This document shows, one piece after another, positions 60,201 to 64,000 of a stretch of DNA of 64,000 nt (within the stretch, counting starts at the first letter, position 1; every line of letters begins with the position of its first letter). Source of the DNA: Seleniivibrio sp. GTDB lineage: Bacteria > Chrysiogenota > Deferribacteres > Deferribacterales > Geovibrionaceae. The stretch is taken from positions 88,153-152,152 of the forward strand of contig NZ_JAJOIL010000035.1 in NCBI RefSeq assembly GCF_021209385.1. Reading direction: 5' to 3'. The translations under genes and the position numbers were made by a program. The notes beneath the pieces are model-generated. The model had not been told where the DNA came from and made no database searches. It saw nothing but the letters and a program-made list of their open reading frames with translations.

Positions 60201-61141
60201 TCTGTGACCATATAATCTACTGTCAAGGTTGTCTGTTCGCCTGCGGCAAGGTAATCGTAGGAAGAAGGATCGAATGAATAGGTTCCGTCGGAGTTGAGAG
60301 TGAATCCTTCCGGAACTCTTGAAGATGCCACTTCAAAAGTAAGTGTGTCGTTGACATCCGGGTCTGTGGCTGTGAGCTGACCTGTCACAACGTTTCCGTC
60401 CTCAACAGCAGTTATAACCTCCGCATAAGCAACAGGCGCATCGTTTGTTCCTGTCACGACAACGTTGATAACGCCGTCTTCTGTTGAACCGTCGGGGTAG
60501 GTTATAACGATATCGACGTCATATTCAACGTCTTCACCTTCGCCGAGGTAGTCATAATCGGATATTGTAGGATCTATGGTGTATGAACCGTCGGGATAAA
60601 GCACAAATCCGGGGGGCACTGTTGCGCCTTCTGCAAGTGAATACACCGGATCGCCAGTAACGGTTGAATCTGTTGTGTCATTGTTATTATTGCCTGTGTC
60701 ATTGTAAGGATTGTCTGTGTCTGTTGTTCCTGCAAGACTGCTGGAAGGGAGCAGATAGCTGCCGACATATCCTTCGGAATCGTCGCCTTCAAGAACGTCG
60801 TTAACAAGTACGCTGGCACTGCTGTCGTCACCTGCAGCAGTTTCTTCGTCCTCAGGGGAAAGGGTTTCGCCTTTTTCCAGTGCATCCTGAAGAGCATCGG
60901 CATCCATAGCAACGTCATCGAAAGATCCGACAAGTGAATCGTCAATGGCGAGATGTTCGTTTGCGCCGATGGTCAATTCCCTGCCGTTTTCAAGTTGAAG
61001 AATAACCTTAGAGCCGCTCATGGTCTCTATAACATCGCCTACGGCAACAATGTCGCCTGGGAATATTTGTTTGACTGAACCGTCAATACCATGTAAAACT
61101 GCCTGACCGATAACCTGAACAACTTTTCCAATCGCAGCCAT
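48230..61141 (-). CDS. Giant LapA-like repeat adhesin, type I secreted
   Basis: 4303 residues, acidic. Order: retention module (about 1-98; GKVVQVIGQAVLHG, then GDVIETMSGSKV) that should plug the TolC pore; TAAG at 101-104, the LapG cleavage motif; a linker; divergent cadherin/VCBS-like repeats (about 165-520); exactly 24 near-identical 96-residue repeats (521-2824), each with ITGQLTATD and YTVTDENGATST; further divergent repeats; a DUF4114-like domain (about 3150-3270); an RTX-like region with GGGNDIVYLSG (about 3490); a von Willebrand A domain with MIDAS DVSGSM near 3784; and a C-terminal type I secretion region with VTLSAQDVLDIAD. Canonical RTX nonapeptide arrays are scarce. GAGGTG precedes the ATG. 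It is convergent with its secretion operon. Role: surface attachment and biofilm, retained or released by LapD/LapG. Confidence 0.93.
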   Translation of the reverse strand: MAAIGKVVQVIGQAVLHGIDGSVKQIFPGDIVAVGDVIETMSGSKVILQLENGRELTIGANEHLAIDDSLVGSFDDVAMDADALQDALEKGETLSPEDEETAAGDDSSASVLVNDVLEGDDSEGYVGSYLLPSSSLAGTTDTDNPYNDTGNNNNDTTDSTVTGDPVYSLAEGATVPPGFVLYPDGSYTIDPTISDYDYLGEGEDVEYDVDIVITYPDGSTEDGVINVVVTGTNDAPVAYAEVITAVEDGNVVTGQLTATDPDVNDTLTFEVASSRVPEGFTLNSDGTYSFDPSSYDYLAAGEQTTLTVDYMVTDPYGETSYETITIVVTGTNDAPVVSDISYSGTEDTSITITAEELLAQATDVDGDDLSIVEITNVTGGTIVDNGDGTYTFTPDKDFNGQATFEFSVTDGTETVTATGKIDIAAVNDAPVAEAVTAEVEEDSVLTGQLSATDVDSDTLTFATKGAVPEGFTLNSDGSYEFNTENYDYLAAGESETYVVSYTVTDDSGAVTESKITITVTGTNDAPVAETAVNAVDEDSSITGQLTATDVDDGAVLTFTTDSTVEGLTLNTDGSYTFDASSYDYLAAGATEVIEIPYTVTDENGATSTAKLTITVTGTNDAPIAEAAVNAVDEDASITGQLTATDVDDNAVLTFTTDSTVEGLTLNTDGSYSFDASSYDHLAAGATETIEIPYTVTDENGATSTAKLTITVTGTNDAPVAEAATNAVDEDSSITGQLTATDADDGAVLTFTTDSTVEGLTLNSDGSYTFDASSYDYLAAGATEVIEIPYTVTDENGATSTAKLTITVTGTNDAPVAEAATNAVDEEATITGQLTATDADDGAVLTFTTDSTVEGLTLNTDGSYTFDASSYDYLAAGATEVIEIPYTVTDENGATSTAKLTITVTGTNDAPVAEAATNAVDEDATISGQLTATDVDDNAVLIFTTDSTVEGLTLNTDGSYTFDASSYDYLAAGATEVIEIPYTVTDENGATSTAKLTITVTGTNDAPVAEAAVNAVDEDSTITGQLTATDVDDNAVLTFTTASTVEGLTLNTDGSYTFDASSYDYLAEGATEVIEIPYTVTDENGATSTAKLTITVTGTNDAPVAEAATNAVDEDATISGQLTATDVDDGAVLTFTTDSTVDGLTLNTDGSYTFDASSYDYLAAGATETIEIPYTVTDENGATSTAKLTITVTGTNDAPVAEAAVNAVEEDSTITGQLTATDADDGAVLTFTTDSTVEGLTLNTDGSYSFDASSYDYLAAGATEVIEIPYTVTDENGATSTSKLTITVTGTNDAPVAEAAVNAVDEDSSITGQLTATDADDGAVLTFTTDSAVNGFTLNTDGSYTFDASSYDHLAAGATEVIEIPYTVTDENGATSTSKLTITVTGTNDAPVAEAAVNAVDEDSSITGQLTATDVDDNAVLTFTTDSAVNGFTLNTDGSYTFDASSYDHLAAGATEVIEIPYTVTDENGATSTSKLTITVTGTNDAPIAEAAVNAVDEDASITGQLTATDVDDNAVLTFTTDSTVEGLTLNTDGTYTFDASSYDHLAAGATEVIEIPYTVTDENGATSTAKLTITVTGTNDAPVAEAAVNAVEEDATITGQLTATDADDGAVLTFTTDSTVDGFTLNGDGGYTFDASSYDYLAAGATEVIEIPYTVTDENGATSTSKLTITVTGTNDAPVAEAAVNAVDEDSSITGQLTATDADDNAVLTFTTDSTVEGLTLNTDGSYSFDASSYDYLAAGATETIEIPYTVTDENGATSTAKLTITVTGTNDAPVAEAAVNAVEEDATITGQLTATDVDDGAVLTFTTDSTVDGFTLNGDGSYTFDASSYDYLAAGATETIEIPYTVTDENGATSTAKLTITVTGTNDAPVAEAAVNAVDEDASITGQLTATDVDDGAVLTFTTDSTVEGLALNTDGSYSFDASSYDYLAAGATEVIEIPYTVTDENGATSTAKLTITVTGTNDAPVAEAAVNAVDEDSSITGQLTATDADDGAVLTFSTDSTVEGLTLNTDGSYTFDASSYDYLAAGATEVIEIPYTVTDENGATSTAKLTITVTGTNDAPVAEEAVNAVDEDASITGQLTATDADDGAVLTFTTDSTVEGLTLNTDGSYSFDASSYDYLAAGATETIEIPYTVTDENGATSTAKLTITVTGTNDAPVAEAAVNAVDEDSSITGQLTATDVDDGAVLTFTTASTVEGLTLNTDGSYTFDASSYDYLAAGATEVIEIPYTVTDENGATSTAKLTITVTGTNDAPVAEAAVNAVDEDSSITGQLTATDVDDSAVLTFTTDSTVEGLTLNTDGSYTFDASGYDYLAAGATEVIEIPYTVTDENGATSTAKLTITVTGTNDAPVAEAAVNAVEEDSTITGQLTATDVDDGAVLTFTTDSTFEGLTLNTDGSYTFDASSYDYLAAGATEVIEIPYTVTDENGATSTSKLTITVTGTNDAPVAEAAVNAVDEDSSITGQLTATDVDDNAVLTFTTDSTVEGLTLNTDGSYTFDASSYDHLAAGATETIEIPYTVTDENGATSTAKLTITVTGTNDAPVAEAAVNAVDEDSTITGQLTATDVDDNAVLTFTTDSTVDGFTLNGDGSYTFDASGYDYLAAGATEVIEIPYTVTDENGATSTAKLTITVTGTNDAPVAEAAVNAVEEDSTITGQLTATDVDDGAVLTFTTDSTVEGLTLNTDGSYTFDASSYDYLAAGATETIEIPYTVTDENGATSTAKLTITVTGTNDAPVAEAAVNAVEEDSTITGQLTATDVDDGAVLTFTTDSTVEGLTLNTDGSYTFDASSYDYLAAGATEVIEIPYTVTDENGATSTAKLTITVTGTNDGPVAGDVSFTTPEDTAIVLTAADILANSSDVDGDNLTIESITNVTGGTLVDNGDGTYTFTPSENFNGEATFEFTVTDGTETVPATAKIDVTPVNDAPETAAKSDTVYEDTVLTGSVSATDADGDTLTYALVGTAPVGFTLNSDGTYTFDANSYDYLAKDQTVDYEIKYTVTDGNGDPVESVLNIQVVGTNDAPVAHNVGITVSENGNSAQLSLIASDVDSDQSNLTYALVEGQDIPAGLVFDAENHTVQFKAGTSYDYLTKGESVSYSIQYSVTDEYGATDIKTITVTVNGANDKPVIDIANVETDVTFVGDGGSYTNALGVYTTDENGNIVSGEFILLNSDTASINELLATYQGEDVKFFIVTNVGSSFSGGEVTFTTDADGNPVLLVDGEEISNNVFYSDAEFNFDGIDHFIENEDGTIGIEDLVYGTGGYDGDFNDLVVKTTTYDAVYTENGAPMSIASDVNISDVDSENMSGMTITLTNMQEGDVLSVGDLPDGITLVSIDGNTVTLTGLASAEDYEAALKAVMFSSTSEDPSTVDREFRVVVTDETGAEGRGYVYLGVEAVDETYEAPVAVDDTATVTEVNDVIITGDATVTKVETGTELNSDVSPESLGYTTATTYSTVSMNQNISVNSSYVIIENVPYTFNVNGNSGNGFVEIGNVASGATVNVNIGGGNDIVYLSGTVTGYVNVNGDSGYDVLVLSGQESDYTITTVNNNGTISAYITTADGGYIVANNIEEIRYGGYSESSYEYEVDVVTSETLTDEGYVILAVANGTLSAGTDNGDGTWTVSADELDGLTIIPNGAGTPDVAVAEVHDSGYVTDISDSITSGNLITGTGADYDSDTSVENLYITDVDGTTVSSTGETAIQGEYGTLYVKEDGTYRYEVDNDSEELDNVNSGDSVTEDFTYTLSDGTSTSEAKLTITINGADDISISASGSVVDEGSTSVPVANLLFMIDVSGSMGNVITSEGDTRLDVLKDALTELIDKYDAKGDIGGIQIVTFSTDAYSQTVNGSVWLTVDQAKSILESLRANGATDYDDAISKLMTTYDSSTAPEADYTHAYFVSDGAPSSEDYKINSSELAAWQSWLGDTDVDEVYAVGIGSGTDSQQLQIVAWSADGEGYLDNVLVVPDDTLNADITAAAEQNSRESSVFNDVDIPDGLEAHLTTVTYAGLIYEFSDTVTEYTIDLGDNGSVVINSDGSYVFTAGTDVDQDVTSLLKYSFEVNEHDYSGTLSLTTENHIENIGDFSTYTSGYSVTETDSGFGVKGNYYDSSSKNGIGSGESLTIDFDSEVNTAKFDISGSVKSGCTYSVYDSDGNWVSNGTVTSGELTITSESGISHVVFSGSSSSNYYVEPVSVEAQSGSDNIFAVFGDADSLDFSGLKEIDAIQMNDDSTAQTVTLSAQDVLDIADSSTHTIQISGDSADTLVLSGDWKSTGDNTYCSTVNGTEVCIEINNDDHKLKVQFTDQGDGISS
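49258..49815 (-). other. von Willebrand factor A domain of the adhesin
   Basis: About residues 3776-3962: hydrophobic strand ANLLFMIDVSGSMG with the metal-ion-dependent adhesion site DxSxS, then TFSTDAYSQT, and FVSDGAPSS with further MIDAS residues. Such domains bind ligands through a divalent metal. Boundaries are approximate. Confidence 0.85.
52670..59581 (-). repeat. 24 tandem 288-bp repeats in the adhesin gene
   Basis: Residues 521-2824: 24 consecutive 96-residue units with no indels (24 x 288 = 6912 bp, matching the distance between the flanking GTNDAP and GTNDGP motifs). Units differ only at a few positions, e.g. DSS/DAS/DST/DAT before ITGQ, VDD/ADD, GAV/NAV, EGL/DGF/NGF. The VCBS/cadherin-like fold is typical of long biofilm adhesins. 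The units make the region prone to recombination and assembly collapse. Confidence 0.95.
60830..60841 (-). other. Predicted LapG cleavage site in the adhesin
   Basis: Codons ACT GCT GCA GGT encode T101-A102-A103-G104, in the acidic linker just after the retention module. Pseudomonas LapA is cut within TAAG at residues 107-110. The match in sequence and position, with a lapG gene in the facing operon, makes this a strong prediction. Confidence 0.88.
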
Positions 61142-61203
61142 AAGACACCTCGGAATAATAATAATTGTATTTCAACAATACACCATCCCCATATAAACAC
61201 ATC

Positions 61204-61215
61204 GTACCAAGGTAC
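61204..61215. promoter_or_regulatory. 12-bp palindrome upstream of the adhesin gene
   Basis: GTACCAAGGTAC-type dyad (arms GTACC/GGTAC), 63 bp before the adhesin ATG in the 186-bp divergent region shared with the phosphatase gene. A possible operator for the LuxR-type regulator or another factor; promoter boxes are not clear. Confidence 0.4.
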
Positions 61216-61327
61216 AGTTAAAGATATTTTTTAATATTTTTTCTTATTCGCTACAGTGTAAACTTTACCGCTATTGAAAAACAGAGGGTTTGCGGCTATG
61301 CTTTTCAAAATCGGCGGGTGAAAAATT

Positions 61328-61870
61328 GTGAAAAAAACCATCGCTATCGCGGGAATCATGTTATGCACAGTGGCGCTATTTTTTGTATATCAGAAATTTA
61401 TAAACCATAACCTGCATACTGTAGAAAAAGGCGTACTTTACAGAAGTGCCCAGCCAACACCTGAAAGACTGAAAGAGTATAAGGAAAAACTCGGCATACG
61501 CTCTGTCATCAGCCTGCGCAGGGCAAGACCCGACAAAGAGTGGTACAGGCAGGAGATAAAAGCATCCGAGGAACTGGGGCTGGAACATTACGATGTCGCC
61601 CTGTCGTCAACAATGCCCGCACCCATGAAAAAGATGGAAGAACTTGCACAAATACTTAAAACAGCAAAACGCCCTATGCTCATCCACTGCCTCGGCGGGT
61701 CGGACAGAACAGGACTTGGTGTTGCCATATATCTTTATACCGTTAAAAACCAACCGCCGCAGATAGCGCTTAAAAAATCGCTTAATGTTCTTTACGGACA
61801 CTTTCCATATCTCTGGATGCAAACAGACGCAATGACAGAAAGCTTTCTCAGATTTACACAAAAAAATTAA
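61328..61870 (+). CDS. Membrane-anchored dual-specificity/tyrosine phosphatase-like protein
   Basis: 180 residues. An N-terminal hydrophobic segment (about 4-22) is an uncleaved anchor or signal peptide, placing the enzyme in the periplasm. The active-site loop is HCLGGSDRTG (HCxxGxxR, Cys about 120), with the upstream EKGVLYRSAQPTPE and an Asp-containing region matching DSP/Siw14-like phosphatases. Starts with GTG at 61328. It is divergent from the adhesin gene. Substrate unknown: a phosphoprotein, phospholipid or inositol phosphate is possible. Confidence 0.8.
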   Translation: MKKTIAIAGIMLCTVALFFVYQKFINHNLHTVEKGVLYRSAQPTPERLKEYKEKLGIRSVISLRRARPDKEWYRQEIKASEELGLEHYDVALSSTMPAPMKKMEELAQILKTAKRPMLIHCLGGSDRTGLGVAIYLYTVKNQPPQIALKKSLNVLYGHFPYLWMQTDAMTESFLRFTQKN

Positions 61871-61902
61871 TACATTTTTTATCTTTTTATCCCTTGACAA
61901 AC

Positions 61903-61916
61903 ATTCGATTCCGAAT
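61903..61916. promoter_or_regulatory. TTCG-N4-CGAA operator-like dyad before the MarR gene
   Basis: ATTCG-ATTC-CGAAT, just after a TTGACA (61894-61899) and 35 bp before the MarR ATG. The same TTCG-N4-CGAA pattern recurs at 62418-62429 before doxX. Confidence 0.6.
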
Positions 61917-61950
61917 AATTTGATATCATATAATACGATGTGAGGCGGAT

Positions 61951-62400
61951 ATGACAAAGTACAAAGGAACAGAGGAAGAGGTTGAAGCGCTCAACACATA
62001 TATAAAACTGATGCGCGCAGCCAAAAGCGTTACAGACGCCGCCCACAGCCATTTGACAAAGCACAGGCTCACCGACACCCAGTTCGGCGTGCTTGAAACA
62101 CTTTATCATCTGGGCGGCATGTGCCAGAGAGAGCTTGCAGAAAAAAACCTGACAAGCACGGCAAACATAACAACTGTCATCGACAACCTTGAAAAAAGGA
62201 AGCTTGTCGAAAGGGTCAGAAACGAAACTGACAGACGGTACATAACCGTTAGCCTGACAGAAAGCGGAAAAGAGCTTATAGCAGGAATTTTTCCTGAGCA
62301 TGTGAAATTTATCGTCAGGAGCTTCAAGGCTCTGGACAAACAGGAAAAAGAAAACCTCGGCGAAATTTGCAAAAAGCTTGGGAAAAGCCAGAGGGGTTAA
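61951..62400 (+). CDS. MarR-family transcriptional regulator
   Basis: 149 residues. Winged HTH with LAEKNLTSTANITTVIDNLE as recognition helix and the wing VRNETDRRYITVSLTESG, both standard for MarR. Dimer helices lie at both ends. Many MarR proteins repress their own gene and a neighbouring redox or efflux gene until a small phenolic or oxidant binds. Here matching dyads precede both this gene and doxX, so autoregulation plus control of doxX-nitroreductase is likely. One Cys (MCQRELAE) could be a redox sensor; inference only. Confidence 0.88.
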   Translation: MTKYKGTEEEVEALNTYIKLMRAAKSVTDAAHSHLTKHRLTDTQFGVLETLYHLGGMCQRELAEKNLTSTANITTVIDNLEKRKLVERVRNETDRRYITVSLTESGKELIAGIFPEHVKFIVRSFKALDKQEKENLGEICKKLGKSQRG

Positions 62401-62417
62401 AAAAATTAAGCAAATAG

Positions 62418-62429
62418 TTCGACATCGAA
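62418..62429. promoter_or_regulatory. TTCG-N4-CGAA operator-like dyad before doxX
   Basis: TTCGA-CA-TCGAA palindrome between the MarR gene and doxX, followed by GTCGAC (62433-62438) and the ribosome site GAAGGAG. It matches the dyad upstream of the MarR gene. Confidence 0.6.
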
Positions 62430-62459
62430 TGAGTCGACATCACACGAAGGAGATATAAA

Positions 62460-62912
62460 ATGCTGCGCAAACTTTTTATTACAACAGATACGTTTGCTCC
62501 GACAATCGCAAGACTGACGCTGGGGATAGTTATCCTGCCACACGGAGCCCAGAAACTTCTGGGGTGGTTCGGAGGCTACGGTTTTTCAGGCACAATGTCA
62601 TTTATGACAGAAACAATGGGCATACCTACTGTTTTTGCATTTCTTGCCATAGTTGCAGAGTTTTTCGGCGGGCTTGGGCTGATAACAGGGACACTGACAC
62701 GTCTCAGCGCATTCGGCACAGGTGTGACACTTGCAGTTGCGGCGCTTATGGTTCACACCCAGAACGGGTTCTTTATGAACTGGTTCGGCAATCAGGCAGG
62801 TGAGGGATACGAATACCATATTCTGTTCGTCGGCATGGCACTTTCACTTGTGCTGACAGGCGGCGGAAGGTTTTCAATAGACAGATTAGTTGCAGAAAAA
62901 ATAGTTAAATAA
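62460..62912 (+). CDS. DoxX-family membrane protein
   Basis: 150 residues with four hydrophobic helices, matching the DoxX/DoxD-like family: LTLGIVILPHGAQKLLGWFGG near the N-terminus and FFGGLGLITGTLTRLSA in the middle. Such proteins often sit in stress-inducible clusters with MarR regulators and nitroreductases; their molecular activity is poorly defined. AAGGAG lies ahead of the ATG; the next gene starts 12 bp after. Confidence 0.87.
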   Translation: MLRKLFITTDTFAPTIARLTLGIVILPHGAQKLLGWFGGYGFSGTMSFMTETMGIPTVFAFLAIVAEFFGGLGLITGTLTRLSAFGTGVTLAVAALMVHTQNGFFMNWFGNQAGEGYEYHILFVGMALSLVLTGGGRFSIDRLVAEKIVK

Positions 62913-62924
62913 CGGAGGCATATC

Positions 62925-63527
62925 ATGAGCTATCAGGAATTCTTAAACAGTGTTAAAGCAAGAAGAACATATTACGGAATATCAAACGAGGTCATTGTAC
63001 CTGAAAACGTGGTTGAATCAATCGTCGAGCAGGCAGTTAAATACGCACCGTCGTCTTTCAATTCGCAGAGTTCAAGAGTTGCTGTTCTTTTCGGAAAACA
63101 GCACGAAAAACTCTGGAACATCGCAAAAGAAGCACTCCGCAAAATAGTTCCGGCGGAAGCCTTTGCGCAGACAGAAGCAAAGATAGACTCTTTTAAAGCG
63201 GGATACGGCAGTGTGCTTTATTTTGAGGATCAGACCGTTATCAAAGGACTTCAGGAAAGTTTCCCTCTTTATGCGGCAAACTTCCCGTTATGGTCATACC
63301 AATCTTCCGGTATGCTCCAGTTCGTGGTCTGGACGGCTCTGGAACAGGCAGGACTTGGCGCATCGCTTCAGCACTATAACCCGCTGATCGACGCAGAAGT
63401 GAAAAAAGAATGGAATATTCCAGAAAGCTGGTCGCTTCTGGCACAGATGCCATTCGGCAAACCCGTTGCCCAGCCAGGCGAAAAAGAATTTGCACCCATA
63501 GAAACAAGGATGAAAGTTTACAGATAG
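62925..63527 (+). CDS. Nitroreductase-family flavoprotein (FMN-dependent oxidoreductase)
   Basis: 200 residues, nitroreductase fold of the short HBN1/YdgI-like group: VKARRTYYGIS at the N-terminus (FMN phosphate contacts), KYAPSSFNSQSSRVAV, and the C-terminal GASLQHYNPLID and MPFGKPVAQPGEKEF. It probably reduces quinones or nitro compounds using NAD(P)H. It is third gene of marR-doxX-nitroreductase; co-expression suggests a response to electrophiles or redox-cycling compounds. Confidence 0.88.
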   Translation: MSYQEFLNSVKARRTYYGISNEVIVPENVVESIVEQAVKYAPSSFNSQSSRVAVLFGKQHEKLWNIAKEALRKIVPAEAFAQTEAKIDSFKAGYGSVLYFEDQTVIKGLQESFPLYAANFPLWSYQSSGMLQFVVWTALEQAGLGASLQHYNPLIDAEVKKEWNIPESWSLLAQMPFGKPVAQPGEKEFAPIETRMKVYR

Positions 63528-63529
63528 AC

Positions 63530-63555
63530 CTGAGGGAGGCGAAAGCCTCCCTCAG
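63530..63555 (+). terminator. Hairpin after the nitroreductase gene
   Basis: A perfect 11-bp stem CTGAGGGAGGC/GCCTCCCTCAG with a GAAA tetraloop, just after the stop. The following T-run is short. Confidence 0.75.
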
Positions 63556-63559
63556 ATTG

Positions 63560-64000
63560 TTGACAAACGCCATGTAATTGTAATTATATGGCGTTTTCTG
63601 TTATAATCTATTATGCTTAAAGAGACAGAAGACCAATTTCAAACAGAACTTTACCTTAACATAGATGACCTTGTCCCCAAGGATCATCTTCTCCGTAAAA
63701 TAGCCAAGAGTATCGACTTTCGTTTTATAGAGGCAAAGACGAAAGACCTCTACAGCACCACAGGTCGCCCAGGTATTAACCCTGTGGTTCTATTCAAGAT
63801 GCTTTTTATCGGTTATCTTTTCGGAATCCGCAGTGAACGCCAGCTTGTGAAAGAGATAGAAGTAAACCTTGCCTACCGCTGGTTTCTCGGCTTCGGTTTC
63901 CGAGATAAGATTCCCCACTACTCAACCCTCAGTCAGAACCGCCGCCGCAGGTTTACCGAAAGCACCATATATCATGAAATATTTGACGAAATAGTCTGGC
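63560..64000 (+). mobile_element. Left part of an IS1182-type insertion sequence
   Basis: A TTGACA and a 9-bp dyad AAACGCCAT/ATGGCGTTT (63565-63573, 63588-63596) lead into the transposase gene, which runs off the window. The right end and target duplication are outside, so the element's limits are not established; the dyad may be near its left end. Confidence 0.6.
63613..64000 (+). CDS. IS1182-family transposase, N-terminal part
   Basis: 129 codons from an ATG at 63613, open to the window edge. The sequence has the DUF772-type N-terminal domain of IS1182/IS5-like transposases: LVPKDHLLRKIAKSIDF, GRPGINPVVLFKMLFIGYLFGI, SERQLVKEIEVNLAYRWFLG and PHYSTLSQNRRRRF. The DDE catalytic domain is not in view. 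Intact so far, with a TATAAT (63602-63607) immediately upstream. Confidence 0.88.
   Translation, partial: MLKETEDQFQTELYLNIDDLVPKDHLLRKIAKSIDFRFIEAKTKDLYSTTGRPGINPVVLFKMLFIGYLFGIRSERQLVKEIEVNLAYRWFLGFGFRDKIPHYSTLSQNRRRRFTESTIYHEIFDEIVW

Noticed and set aside
48230..61141. Calling the giant protein an RTX toxin
   Set aside because: Canonical nonapeptide arrays and a toxin domain are not seen; the retention module, TAAG site and lapG/lapD neighbours mark a Lap-type adhesin.

Overview
The window looks like a piece of a chromosome from a mesophilic, motile, respiring Gram-negative bacterium of mid GC content. The gene set would fit a Deferribacterota-like organism: monomeric NADP isocitrate dehydrogenase, AcnB, 2-oxoglutarate:ferredoxin oxidoreductase, two unrelated fumarases, single-chain pyruvate carboxylase, multihaem cytochrome with a Tat-exported flavoprotein, and a Cache chemoreceptor. 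That taxonomic placement is inference from gene content, not a database match. Outer-membrane biogenesis (LolA, porins, TolC) shows a two-membrane cell. No tRNA, rRNA or CRISPR array was seen.

Layout. Positions 1-4.7 kb: end of an NtrC-type activator, RNase R, and a Cache-GGDEF-EAL protein. 4.8-15.4 kb: LolA, pyruvate carboxylase, an unknown beta-barrel-like protein, a uvrC operon led by two NifX/NifB-like small proteins, and a chemoreceptor. 15.6-21.5 kb: a self-contained module of a MerR regulator, a tetrahaem cytochrome c, a Tat flavoprotein reductase, an outer-membrane porin and an MFS transporter. Its promoter has the over-long 19-bp spacer typical of MerR control. I infer substrate-induced periplasmic respiration of an unidentified organic acceptor.

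21.7-39 kb: a TCA-cycle block. Transcribed leftward are icd, mdh, sucC, sucD and korDABC, then separately acnB and fumC. A two-subunit class I fumarase runs rightward. The icd and acnB promoters carry related GTATAC-type dyads overlapping the -10 box, which suggests one shared regulator. A nickel/cobalt-type permease with a DUF1007 partner and a cyclase-family hydrolase sit between them.

39.4-61.1 kb: a complete Lap-type biofilm adhesion system. A rightward operon encodes a TolC-OmpA fusion, LapG protease, LapD c-di-GMP receptor, LapB ABC exporter, LapC adaptor and a LuxR-type regulator. Convergent to it lies a 4303-residue adhesin with an N-terminal retention module, a TAAG (dialanine) LapG cleavage motif at residues 101-104, exactly 24 tandem 96-residue repeats, DUF4114-like and von Willebrand A domains, and a type I secretion C-terminus. 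The expected logic is that LapD bound to c-di-GMP restrains LapG and the adhesin stays at the surface; when c-di-GMP falls, LapG cuts the adhesin free. The EAL protein at 2.3 kb is one possible source of that c-di-GMP change.

61.3-64 kb: a membrane-anchored tyrosine-phosphatase-like protein, a MarR-DoxX-nitroreductase cluster with two matching TTCG-N4-CGAA dyads, and the start of an IS1182-type transposase cut by the window edge.
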